Part shown: positions 42,388 through 51,500 of the stretch, piece after piece
How positions within the stretch are numbered: the first letter of the stretch is position 1
How the letters are laid out: every line of letters begins with the position of its first letter
Source of the DNA: Provencibacterium sp.
GTDB taxonomy: Bacteria; Bacillota; Clostridia; Oscillospirales; Ruminococcaceae
Assembly: GCA_022793895.1 (NCBI GenBank)
Contig: JAAWDS010000015.1
Span: 1 to 64,000, forward strand
Length of the DNA: 64,000 nt
Direction: 5' to 3'
Translations under genes and position numbers: made by a program
The notes under the pieces: generated by a model
Told to the model about the DNA's origin: nothing
Seen by the model: only the letters and a program-made list of their open reading frames with translations
Database searches by the model: none

Positions 42388-43035
42388 TTACTTGTTCTTT
42401 ACGCCTTCCCAGTCCTTGAGGAAGCGCTCGATCCCCGCCGTGGTCAGCGGATGGTTGATCATCTGCATGATAACCTTATAGGGGATGGTTGCGATATGCG
42501 CCCCCAGCTTGGCGGCCTCAACCACATGCACCGGATGGCGCACGCTGGCGGCGATGATCTCGGTGCGGATGTTATGTACCTCAAAAATGGTTGCGATATC
42601 CTCAATGAGCGGAAGCCCGTCGCTGCCGATGTCGTCCAGCCGTCCCAGGAAGGGGCTGACATAGCTCGCGCCTGCCCGCGCGGCCAGCAGCGCCTGCGGG
42701 GCGGAGAAGATCAGGGTAACGTTGGTCTTGATGCCGCGCGCGGAGAGAATTTTAACCGCCTTCAAGCCCTCGGCGCACATCGGGATCTTAATGACGATGT
42801 TCTTGTGGATTTTGGCGAGCTCAACCGCTTCCTCCACCATCTTATCGTGTTCGAGGGAAATGACCTCGGCAGAGATGGGGCCGTCGACAATCGAGACGAT
42901 CTCGGTAACAACCTCCTGGAAGTTGCGTCCCTCCTTCGCGATCAGCGAGGGGTTGGTCGTTACGCCGCAAATGACTCCCAGATCATTTGCCTCGCGGATT
43001 TCGGCGACGTTCGCCGTATCGATGAAAATTTTCAT
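42388..43035 (-). CDS. Transaldolase-like / fructose-6-phosphate aldolase
   Basis: A 215-residue short transaldolase (TalC/FSA class). It opens [20 protein letters not shown], has '[14 protein letters not shown]', the Schiff-base Lys in '[15 protein letters not shown]', and '[19 protein letters not shown]'. Clostridial members are usually annotated as transaldolases of the pentose phosphate pathway; FSA activity cannot be excluded by sequence. The start at 43035 begins the conserved domain, with AAAGGA upstream. It has its own promoter and is separated from glpK by a terminator. Confidence 0.94.
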   Translation of the reverse strand: MKIFIDTANVAEIREANDLGVICGVTTNPSLIAKEGRNFQEVVTEIVSIVDGPISAEVISLEHDKMVEEAVELAKIHKNIVIKIPMCAEGLKAVKILSARGIKTNVTLIFSAPQALLAARAGASYVSPFLGRLDDIGSDGLPLIEDIATIFEVHNIRTEIIAASVRHPVHVVEAAKLGAHIATIPYKVIMQMINHPLTTAGIERFLKDWEGVKNK

Positions 43036-43120
43036 GCTGATGACCATTCCTTTCCGATTCCTGTGCGCTTTTTCTGCGGCAGCGAGGGCTGCGGGCCTTA
43101 GCCGGTACAGCCCGTTTCCC

Positions 43121-43149
43121 ATCATAATACCCCAGGAAGGAAAAGTCAA
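43121..43149 (-). promoter_or_regulatory. Promoter of the transaldolase-like gene
   Basis: Minus strand TTGACT (43149-43144), 17-base spacer, TATGAT (43126-43121). Confidence 0.7.
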
Positions 43150-43220
43150 CGGCTTTGCGCCTGAAACAACGAATTGCACAAAGGGAGTGTACAAAACAGT
43201 CCCCCGCTCTGTAGAAACCA

Positions 43221-43267
43221 AAAAAGCGCGGTTTTATCTGCATTGTGCGGACAAAACCACGCTTTTT
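43221..43267 (-). terminator. Terminator of the glp operon
   Basis: A 15-bp stem with one mismatch (43221-43235 / 43253-43267), followed on the minus strand by TTTTTT, about 50 bases past the glpK stop. Confidence 0.75.
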
Positions 43268-43319
43268 CTAAAGTTGGGCCGTCTCCCCGGCAGCCAGCCT
43301 GCCGGTCCGAGTCCTCACC

Positions 43320-44810
43320 CTAATGCTCCGCCCAGTCCAGGCTGCGGCCGACCGCCTTTTTCCAGCCGCGCAGCAGCTTCTCCCGGCGCTCTGCTTCCAT
43401 ATCCGGCTCGAAGGTGACGTCGCAGCTCCACATCGATTTGATTTCCTCCTGGTTCTTCCAAACGCCGGTTGCAAGCCCGGCCAGGTAGGCGGCCCCCAGC
43501 GCGGTCGTCTCCCGGATCATCGGGCGGCGAACCGTCCGGCCGAGAATGTCCGCCTGGAACTGCATGAGAAAGCGGTCGCGGCTCGCCCCGCCGTCTACAT
43601 TCAGCTCCCGCAGCCGGATGCCGGTGTCCTGCTCCATCGCATGGCACAGCTCAAACGACTGGTAGGCTATCGATTCCTGCGCCGCGCGGATGATGTGCTC
43701 CCGCCGGGTGCCGCGCGTGAGGCCGACGATGCAGCCGCGGGCATACATATCCCAATAGGGCGCGCCCAGGCCGGTGAAGGCGGGCACGATGTAGACCCCG
43801 CCGGTATCCTCCACCTTCTGGGCGTAATACTCGGCGTCGCAGCTTTCAGTGAAAAAGCGCAGCTCGTCGCGCACCCACTGGATCACCGCGCCGCCTACAA
43901 ACACGCTGCCCTCCAGCGCATACTGCACCTTCCCGTTCATGCCGATAGCGATGGTGGACAGCAGCCCATGGCGGCTCTCCACCAATTCCTCCCCGGTGTT
44001 CATGAGTAGGAAGCAGCCGGTGCCATAGGTGTTTTTCGTTTCTCCCTTCTCAAAGCAGGTCTGGCCGAAGAGGGCCGCCTGCTGGTCGCCCGCAATGCCC
44101 GCTATGGGGATCTCCTCCCCCTGAACGGTAGCGTAGCCATAAACCTCGCTGCACTCCCGCACCTCAGGAAGCATCGCCTTCGGGATGTCCAGGATACGCA
44201 GCAGATCCGCATCCCACTGGAGGGTATGGATGTTATAGAGCATCGTCCGGGAGGCGTTGGTATAATCGGTGATATGCACCTTGCCGCCGGTCAGCTTCCA
44301 GATAAGCCAGCTGTCCACCGTACCGAACAGGATGTCCCCCGCGCGCGCTTTCTCCCGCGCGCCGGGCACATGGTCGAGGATCCATTTGATTTTCGTGGCG
44401 GAAAAGTAGGCGTCCAACACCAAGCCGGTGCTCTGGCGGATTTTCTCCTCATAGCCCGCGGCGCGCAGCTCATCCACCATGTCGGCGGTGCGCCGGCATT
44501 GCCAGACAATGGCGTTATACACCGGCCGTCCGGTGTTCCTGTCCCACAGGACGGTTGTTTCCCGCTGGTTGGTGATGCCGATAGCGGCGATCTCCTTCGG
44601 ATCGACACCGCTTTTGGCGATGACCTCAATCATGACCGAATATTGAGAGGAGTAAATCTCCATCGGGTCATGCTCCACCCAGCCGGATTTCGGATACATT
44701 TGGGTATATTCCTTCTGCGCCAGCTCGACAATATTTTGGTCGCGGTCAAAGAGGATGGCGCGGGAGCTCGTGGTCCCTTGATCCAGCGCGAGGATATATT
44801 TCTTCTGCAT
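43320..44810 (-). CDS. glpK: Glycerol kinase
   Basis: A 496-residue FGGY-family kinase making glycerol 3-phosphate. Motifs are [18 protein letters not shown], '[18 protein letters not shown]', '[13 protein letters not shown]' and '[16 protein letters not shown]'. AAGGAGG precedes the ATG at 44810; the longer frame reads through a repeat element. Last gene of the glp operon. No glycerol facilitator gene is in the window. The 211-base gap to the preceding DUF1667 gene is filled by a family 1 structured repeat in antisense orientation. Confidence 0.97.
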   Translation of the reverse strand: MQKKYILALDQGTTSSRAILFDRDQNIVELAQKEYTQMYPKSGWVEHDPMEIYSSQYSVMIEVIAKSGVDPKEIAAIGITNQRETTVLWDRNTGRPVYNAIVWQCRRTADMVDELRAAGYEEKIRQSTGLVLDAYFSATKIKWILDHVPGAREKARAGDILFGTVDSWLIWKLTGGKVHITDYTNASRTMLYNIHTLQWDADLLRILDIPKAMLPEVRECSEVYGYATVQGEEIPIAGIAGDQQAALFGQTCFEKGETKNTYGTGCFLLMNTGEELVESRHGLLSTIAIGMNGKVQYALEGSVFVGGAVIQWVRDELRFFTESCDAEYYAQKVEDTGGVYIVPAFTGLGAPYWDMYARGCIVGLTRGTRREHIIRAAQESIAYQSFELCHAMEQDTGIRLRELNVDGGASRDRFLMQFQADILGRTVRRPMIRETTALGAAYLAGLATGVWKNQEEIKSMWSCDVTFEPDMEAERREKLLRGWKKAVGRSLDWAEH

Positions 44811-44837
44811 AGACGGAACCTCCTTCCTTTCACCTTT

Positions 44838-44946
44838 AAAAAACAGACGCTGAAAGCGGCTGTTTTTTCGGCCATCCGCCTCGGTTGCCGCGTAAGCGGC
44901 GAGGGGCGGGGCCAATAAATGGTTTTTATAGCGCAGCTATAAAAAC
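44838..44946 (+). repeat. Structured repeat family 1, dispersed copy
   Basis: Hairpin 1: AAAAAACAG + CGCT / AGCG + CTGTTTTTT (44838-44868). Helix 2: GGCC (44870-44873), CCGCCTC (44876-44882), GCCGC-GTAA-GCGGC (44887-44900), GGGGCGG (44903-44909), GGCC. Hairpin 3: TTTTTATAGC/GCTATAAAAA near 44923-44945. It lies between DUF1667 and glpK, antisense to them. Confidence 0.85.
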
Positions 44947-45021
44947 CCGCGGAGGGCCGCCGGGGCGAAGCCGGCCGCTTTCTCTGAAAAGCGGGGCTCT
45001 GCGGTTCCCGCCGGGCCGCTC

Positions 45022-45366
45022 CTACATTCCGCGCGTTGCCACGAAGGAAACGCCGGTTCCCAGAACATCCGGCAGGATCACCTGTCCCGTCTTTACAGGG
45101 GCTTGGACGCGGACGCTGTCCAATAGCCGCACGGCCTCCATCATCTTTTCCTTCGGGATAACGCCGTCCGTCTTGACCGGCAGGCGGGCGTGCAGCCCGC
45201 CCTCTACCCGGACGGTGGAGGTCAGCACCCGCGTGGGGTTTAACAGCTCCTGCCTGCCATATTCCGCGCCGCGCGGGCAGGAATGCCCGGTTACTTGGTA
45301 GTCCTTTTCCTCGTCCACTCTCAGGTGGCAGCCCTTCGGGCAGACGATGCAAATCAGTTCTTTCAT
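45022..45366 (-). CDS. DUF1667 protein of the glycerol-3-phosphate operon
   Basis: A 114-residue cysteine-containing protein: 'ELICIVCPKGCHLRV' at the start and 'GHSCPRGAEYG' after, giving four conserved Cys, likely an iron-sulfur or zinc site. DUF1667 proteins regularly sit beside GlpA/GlpB-type flavoproteins in anaerobes. A role as small electron-transfer subunit of the glycerol-3-phosphate dehydrogenase complex is therefore plausible but unproven. The start at 45366 is preceded by GGAG at a long spacing. It lies 31 bases after the upstream flavoprotein gene. Confidence 0.88.
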   Translation of the reverse strand: MKELICIVCPKGCHLRVDEEKDYQVTGHSCPRGAEYGRQELLNPTRVLTSTVRVEGGLHARLPVKTDGVIPKEKMMEAVRLLDSVRVQAPVKTGQVILPDVLGTGVSFVATRGM

Positions 45367-45397
45367 CGGTGTGGCCGCTCCTTTCTCCACATGGGGC

Positions 45398-46651
45398 CTA
45401 TGCTTCTTCGGCCGTAACAGTGATAAAGCCGCCCTTGGCTTTTTCCAGCAGTACCTTCGGCAAGGGGAAGCGCTCCATTTCTCCCGGAGCCATCCGCTCG
45501 CGCGGATAGCGCGCGAGCGGGTTCCCTTCCCCGTCCTCCACGCGGATGACGCTCTCGCTCAGGATGCGGTTGACCCGGAAAAAGACATCCACCGTTTTGC
45601 CGGCGTTCTGCGGGCGGATCTTCTGCGGGACGGTGTAGCTCACCGCGCCGGCGTTCTTCACCTCCAGGGCGTCCCCCTGCGCGGGGCCCTCCAGCACGTG
45701 CCGCGCCGCGGCCGCCCCGGCGCGCTGGCTCTCGGCCGTTACGAAGTCCACCAGGTCATGCACATGCACCACGTTTCCGCAGGCAAAAACGCCCGGCAGC
45801 GAGGTCTCCATATTTTCATAAACGACGGCGCCGTTGGTGCGCCTGTCCAGCACGATGCCCGCCTTTTTGCTCAGCTCGTTTTCGGGGATGAGCCCCACCG
45901 AGAGCAAAATGGTGTCGCAGTCAAAGACCATCTCCGTTCCGGGGATGGGGCGGCGGTTTTCGTCCACCTTGGCCACCGTCACCTGCTCCACCCGCTCGCG
46001 CCCCTTCACGTCAACGATGGTGTGGGAGAGGTAGAGAGGGATGGAATAGTCCTGCAAGCACTGGACGATGTTGCGGTTCAGCCCGCCCGAATAGGGCATG
46101 AGCTCGACGCAGGCGAGCACCTTAGCGCCCTCCAGCGTCATCCGGCGCGCCATGATGAGCCCGATATCGCCCGAACCGAGGATCACCACCCGGCGGCCGG
46201 GCATGTAGCCCTCCATGTTGACATACCGCTGCGCAGCCCCGGCCGTATAGATCCCGGCCGGGCGCGCGCCGGGGATAGCGATAGCGCCGCGCGTCCGCTC
46301 CCGGCAGCCCATGGCGAGCAGCACCGTTTTCGCCTGTTCTACCCGGTAACCTGTCCGGCGGCTGACGGTGTGCACCTCCCGCTGCGGGGTAACGTCCAGC
46401 ACCATCGTATCCAGCGCCACCTGAATGCCCGAATCTGCCAGCTTTTCAATAAACCGTCCCGCATATTCCGGGCCGGTCAATTCCTCCTTAAAATAGTGCA
46501 GCCCAAACCCGTTGTGGATGCACTGGTTCAAAATCCCGCCCAGCTCCTGATCGCGCTCGACGATTAAGATCTTCTCCAGCCCCTGCCCGCGCGCCTCCAG
46601 CGCGGCCGCAAGGCCCGCGGGGCCGCCTCCGATCACAATGAGATCATACAT
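45398..46651 (-). CDS. FAD/NAD(P)-dependent oxidoreductase of the glp operon
   Basis: A 417-residue pyridine-nucleotide-disulfide-type flavoprotein. The FAD motif is YDLIVIGGGPAGLAAALEA, the second Rossmann motif is 'GRRVVILGSGDIGLIMARR', and 'CDTILLSVGLIPENELS' and 'LPGVFACGNVVHVHDLVD' follow. Proteins of this type sit between a GlpA-like dehydrogenase and DUF1667 in many Clostridia and are thought to couple glycerol-3-phosphate oxidation to NAD or another acceptor. GGGAGGG precedes the ATG. Confidence 0.92.
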   Translation of the reverse strand: MYDLIVIGGGPAGLAAALEARGQGLEKILIVERDQELGGILNQCIHNGFGLHYFKEELTGPEYAGRFIEKLADSGIQVALDTMVLDVTPQREVHTVSRRTGYRVEQAKTVLLAMGCRERTRGAIAIPGARPAGIYTAGAAQRYVNMEGYMPGRRVVILGSGDIGLIMARRMTLEGAKVLACVELMPYSGGLNRNIVQCLQDYSIPLYLSHTIVDVKGRERVEQVTVAKVDENRRPIPGTEMVFDCDTILLSVGLIPENELSKKAGIVLDRRTNGAVVYENMETSLPGVFACGNVVHVHDLVDFVTAESQRAGAAAARHVLEGPAQGDALEVKNAGAVSYTVPQKIRPQNAGKTVDVFFRVNRILSESVIRVEDGEGNPLARYPRERMAPGEMERFPLPKVLLEKAKGGFITVTAEEA

Positions 46652-46768
46652 CTGTTAGGACCCTCCCTTTCTTGGATTTCCGCCTTGCAGAAATCGGAAA
46701 AGTTGCGTTTCCGGCAGCGGCCGGAAACCGGCTTTCTTGTGAGACCGAAAAGGTTTTCTGCAAAAGGC

Positions 46769-48217
46769 TCAATCTTTGGAAGAAGAGCCGTTTCCCGTTT
46801 TGGTTTCGCCCACCAGGATATAGGATCCCGCCTTATCCTGGAGCACCTCGTCCGGCGCCGCCCCAGTTTCGCGCGCAAGAAGCTCCAGCACGCGGGGGCC
46901 GCAGAAGCCGCCTTGGCAGCGGCCCATGCCCGCGCCTACCCGCCGCTTCACCCCGTCGACCGATCGGGGCGGGATGGGGGTGTGCAGCGAGGCGGCGATC
47001 TCGCCCTCCGTCACCGTTTCGCAGCGGCAGATAACCCGCCCATAGCGGGGATCGCGGGCAATCAGCGCGTTCTTTTCCTCCATCGAAAGCTCCTGGAAGC
47101 GCACCCGGCGGCGTTCGTCGATGATGGCTTCTTTCTCTTCGAGCGCTAACCCATCCTGTCCGGCCAGGCGGACGATGTAGCGGGCAATGGCGGGCGCGGC
47201 GGTCAGGCCGGGGGATTTGATGCCGGCCAGGTCATAGAACCCTTCGGCCGCCCGGCCGAGGATGAAATCCTCCTGGTCCGAAACGGCGCGCACCCCGGCA
47301 AAGTTGCGGATAGAATCGCGGAAGCTCACCGAGGGGACCGAGCGCATCGCCATTTTCTTGACAAACTGGAGGCCCTCTCCGGTGGTGGAGGTATCCTCCC
47401 CGTCGGCAATCTCTTCGGCGTTCGGGCCGACAATCAGGTTGCCATGCACCGTTGGGGAGACGAGGACGCCCTTGCCCACCTTGGTCGGGCACTGGAAGAT
47501 GACTTTGCTGACCCGCGTCCCCTCCGATTTATCCAATAGGTAGTATTGGCCGCGGTCGGGCAGGATGCGGAAGCTCTCCGGCAGCGCCAGGTTGTGGATA
47601 TCCGCGGCGTGGATGCCGGCCGCGTTGAAGAGGCAGCGCGTTTCATAGCTGCCCGCGTTGGTCGTTACCCGCCAGCCGCGGCTCAGGGCCTCAATCGCCT
47701 CCACGCGGTTCTCCAGATAAAGCTCCACCCCGTTGCGCACCGCCGTCTCCGCCAGGGCGAGCGCATACTCCCAGGGGCTGACAATGCCCGCGCTGGGCGC
47801 GTGCAGCGCCGCAACCACTTCGGCGCTCAGGTTAGGCTCCAGCCTGCGGGCGGCGTCCCCATCCAGCAGCTCCAGGCCGGGCACGCCATTTTCCGTTCCC
47901 TGCCGGTAGAGCTTTTCCAGCGTTTCTCTATCGGCCTCGTCAAAGGCCAGCACGAACGATCCGATCTGCTGGTAAGGGACATCCAGCTTCCCGCACAGCT
48001 CCTTGGCCAAGGCCGCCCCCTCCACGTTCAGCCGCGCCATTAGCGTGCCCGGCTTCGGGTCATAGCCCGCGTGGATAATGGCGCTGTTCGCCTTGGTCGT
48101 CCCATCGGCCACGTCGTTTTCCTTTTCCAGCACCGCTACCTTCAGCTTGTAGCGCGAAAGCTCATAGGCCAGCGCCGCGCCGGTGACACCGCAGCCGATA
48201 ATTAGGCAGTCATACAC
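46769..48217 (-). CDS. glpA: FAD-dependent glycerol-3-phosphate dehydrogenase (GlpA-like) with BFD iron-sulfur domain
   Basis: 482 residues. The N-terminal DAO-type FAD domain opens VYDCLIIGCGVTGAALAYEL with 'KANSAIIHAGYDPKPGTLMA'. The C-terminal ~90 residues form a BFD-like [2Fe-2S] domain with 'VICRCETVTEGEI' and 'GRCQGGFCGPRVLEL'. It oxidises glycerol 3-phosphate to dihydroxyacetone phosphate, presumably handing electrons to the flavoprotein and DUF1667 protein encoded next. The start is GTG at 48217 with AGGAGGG seven bases before it. First gene of the operon; a leader terminator lies upstream. Confidence 0.92.
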   Translation of the reverse strand: MYDCLIIGCGVTGAALAYELSRYKLKVAVLEKENDVADGTTKANSAIIHAGYDPKPGTLMARLNVEGAALAKELCGKLDVPYQQIGSFVLAFDEADRETLEKLYRQGTENGVPGLELLDGDAARRLEPNLSAEVVAALHAPSAGIVSPWEYALALAETAVRNGVELYLENRVEAIEALSRGWRVTTNAGSYETRCLFNAAGIHAADIHNLALPESFRILPDRGQYYLLDKSEGTRVSKVIFQCPTKVGKGVLVSPTVHGNLIVGPNAEEIADGEDTSTTGEGLQFVKKMAMRSVPSVSFRDSIRNFAGVRAVSDQEDFILGRAAEGFYDLAGIKSPGLTAAPAIARYIVRLAGQDGLALEEKEAIIDERRRVRFQELSMEEKNALIARDPRYGRVICRCETVTEGEIAASLHTPIPPRSVDGVKRRVGAGMGRCQGGFCGPRVLELLARETGAAPDEVLQDKAGSYILVGETKTGNGSSSKD

Positions 48218-48272
48218 AGTAAAGCCCTCCTCATTTGTCGCCGCAGGCGCGCCCTGCCGGTTTGCAGGAAAT

Positions 48273-48320
48273 AAAAAAGAGCAAAGCAAACACAGCCAGC
48301 CGGCTGCATCCGCTTTACTC
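48273..48320 (-). promoter_or_regulatory. Leader terminator of the glp operon, probable GlpP target
   Basis: On the minus strand a 19-bp stem with several G-T pairs (48320-48302 / 48297-48279) and a four-base loop ends in TTTTTT. It lies between the promoter and the glpA start, as in GlpP-controlled glp leaders of B. subtilis. The rest of the 368-base gap between glpA and purL holds the promoter and no gene. Confidence 0.75.
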
Positions 48321-48356
48321 TCAACTCTCGCGCATACGTGCGTCCTGATTGGCCTC

Positions 48357-48385
48357 ATCATAGCACAATCTGAACAAAAAATCAA
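48357..48385 (-). promoter_or_regulatory. Promoter of the glp operon
   Basis: Minus strand TTGATT (48385-48380), 17-base spacer, TATGAT (48362-48357) with an extended TGC. Confidence 0.75.
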
Positions 48386-48585
48386 TGGAGCCGCCCGCAA
48401 AAATCTGATGGATTCCGGCTGCGGAAAGGGGAGAAGCCGTCCCGCGCAGGCAGCCGGAGAGGCTTTAAAGGATGTCCGCTGCGGCGGGCAGAACCGCTCC
48501 CTTTCCGGCTTCTGGGGAACGCGCGTTTTTTTGCGGCCGCGGCTTTCCTTCCGAGGGACCGGCGGTCCGCCGTAAAGCCGGCGCG

Positions 48586-51500
48586 TCAGATCTTAAAATA
48601 GTCCACGGCGCTTTCAAACAGATGCTGATCCTTGAGCCCGGCCACATTGCGGTAGAGGTTGTCGCCGAAGCGCTCGGAATGGCCCATCTTGCCCAGGATG
48701 CGCCCGTCCGGCGAGAGGATGCCCTCTATGGCGCAGACCGATCCGTTGGGGTTATAGCGGATATCCATCGCCGGGTTCCCTTCGAGATCGACATACTGGG
48801 TGGCTATCTGGCCGTTGTCGGCCAGGCATTGGAGGGTCGTTTCATCCGCAATAAAGCGGCCCTCCCCATGGGAGACGGCGATGGTATGCACATCGCCCGG
48901 CTGGCACTTCTGGAGCCAGGGGGATTTGTTGGAGGCAATGCGGGTGCGCACCAGCATCGACTGATGGCGGCCGATGGTGTTGTAGGTCAGCGTGGGGGAT
49001 TTTTCATCCACCGGGCGGATATGCCCAAAGGGCAGCAGCCCCAGCTTGACAAGCGCCTGGAAGCCGTTGCAGATGCCGATCATCAGCCCGTCGCGCTCAT
49101 CGAGCAGCGCATGCACCTCTTCGGTCATGCGGGGGTTGCGGAAGAAGGAGACGATGAATTTGGCGCTTCCGTCCGGCTCGTCGCCGCCGGAGAAGCCGCC
49201 GGGCAGGGCGATGATCTGGCTCTTCGCAATGGCCGCGGCCAGCCGCTGCACCGATTCCTCAATAGCGCGCGCCGAAAGGTTGCGCAGAACGACGATCTCC
49301 GCCTCGGCCCCCGCCTGCTCGAAGGCGCGCGCCATGTCGTATTCGCAGTTGGTGCCGGGGAAAACCGGAATCACAGCGCGGGGCCGCGCGCAGCCGGCGC
49401 GGGGCGCGCAAGAGAGGCTGGCAGGGTAGCTGAGGGCCTCCGGCTTGCGGTCGTCCTCCGGCGTGAGATAGGGATAGACGGGGGCGAGCTTGTTTTCATA
49501 GGCGGCCTGTACCGGAAGGAGGCTGACCCGCTCGCCGCCGAGGGCAAAGGAGTAGTCCGGGGTGGTGACGCCTATCGGCACCGCGCCGGGGATTTCGATC
49601 TCAATTTCGCTTTCAAAGAGGAAGCCGCCCATCACCGGCTTCAGAAGCCCTTCCAATGAAACGCCGTCCGCCGCCTTAAAGCCTATCCGGTTGCCGAAGG
49701 CCATTTTGCAGAGCCCTTCCAGCGCGCCGCCCGCGCCGATGGCCCAGACCGAGCGGGCGTCCCTCTTAGCAATGAGCTGCTGCATGCGGGCGAAGGTTTC
49801 CTTTACGCTCTCAAAATCCGGATAAGCGCCTTCCGGCGTTTCCCGGTAGCGGGGGCAGAGCAGATAGATCCGGTTTCCCGCGCCCTTAAATTCCGGGGAG
49901 GCGACATGGTGGACGTCCCCCATCGATACGGCGAAGGAGACGAGCGTCGGCGGAACGTCGATCGCTTCAAAGCTGCCGGACATCGAGTCCTTGCCGCCGA
50001 TAGCGCCCGCGCCCAGAGCCAATTGCGCATCCAGCGCGCCGAGCAGCGCGGACATAGGCAGCCCCCAGCGCCGGGGATCCCCCTTGGTGCGCGGGAAATA
50101 CTCCTGGAAGGAGAGCCAGCAGCGTCCGGCGTCGCCGCCCGCCGCAACCAGCCGCGCAATCGACTCCACGACCGCCAGTTGAGCGCCCCGGTGGGGGTTG
50201 GCGGCGGTGAGGTAGGGGTCGAAGCCGTAAGCCATGATGGAGCAGGAGGGGGTGTCGCCTTGCAGGACGGGGATTTTGGCCGCCATTGCCTGCGCGGGGG
50301 TGAGCTGGTACTTTCCGCCGAAGGGCATGAGCACCGTGCCGCCGCCGATGGTGGAATCGAACCGCTCGCTGAGTCCCTTCTGCGAGCAGCGGTTGAGATC
50401 CGAGAGGTGGCCTACCAGCGTTTCCCGCAGCGAACCGGCAGGCTTGGCCGCCGGGCAGGGCTTACCGGCCTCGATCACCACGTCGGTGTGCTTCTCGGCG
50501 CCGTTGGAATTGAGGAAGGAGCGGGCAAGGTCCACAATGGTGTTCCCGTTCCAACGCATGCGCATGCGGGGCTCCGCCTCCACCACGGCTACCCGCACCG
50601 CGGCGAGGTTTTCGGCGGCCGCCAGCGCGGTGAAGCGCTCCTCGTCCGCAGCGGCGACAACGACCGCCATGCGCTCCTGCGATTCGCTGATGGCCAGCTC
50701 GGTGCCGTCCAGCCCTTCATATTTCTGCGGAACGGCGTTCAGGTCGATCGAGAGCCCGTCCGCCAGCTCGCCCACCGCCACCGAGACGCCGCCCGCGCCG
50801 AAATCGTTGCAGCGCTTAATGAGCCGGGTCGCCTCCGGGTTGCGGAACAGCCGCTGGAGCTTGCGCTCCTCCGGGGGATTGCCCTTCTGCACCTCGGCCG
50901 CGCAGGCGGTCAGGGAGGTCAGAGTGTGCACCTTGGAGGAGCCGGTTGCGCCGCCGCAGCCGTCGCGCCCGGTGCGTCCGCCGAGCAGCAGCACCACATC
51001 GCCGGGCTGCGGGCGCTCGCGCACCACGTTTTCCGCCGGGGCCGCGCCGATCACCGCGCCGATCTCCAAGCGCTTGGCGGCATAGCCGGGATGGTAGAGC
51101 TCGTTGACCAGCCCGGTCGCTAGACCGATCTGGTTGCCGTAGGAGGAGTAACCGGCGGCGGCCGTCGTCACCAGCTTGCGCTGCGGGAGCTTGCCGGGCA
51201 GCGTTTCAGAGACCGGCGTGAGCGGATCGGCCGCGCCGGTCACGCGCATGGCCTGGTAAACATAGCTGCGGCCGGAGAGCGGGTCGCGGATAGCGCCGCC
51301 CAAGCAGGTGGCCGCCCCGCCGAACGGCTCGATCTCGGTCGGGTGGTTGTGCGTTTCGTTTTTGAACATGAGCAGCCAATCTTCCTGCTTCCCGTCCCGC
51401 TGGACGGCTATCTTGACCGAGCAGGCGTTGATCTCCTCGCTCTCGTCCAGGTCGGGCAGCAACCCGCGGCTGCGCAGCGCCTTCGCGCCGATCACCGCCA

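Noticed and set aside
46676-46768. Third copy of repeat family 2 between the two glp flavoprotein genes
   Set aside because: It shares CTTGCAG and a TTTCCGGC/GGCCGGAAA hairpin, but the P3 helix and the TCGTCTT loop are absent, so I do not include it.
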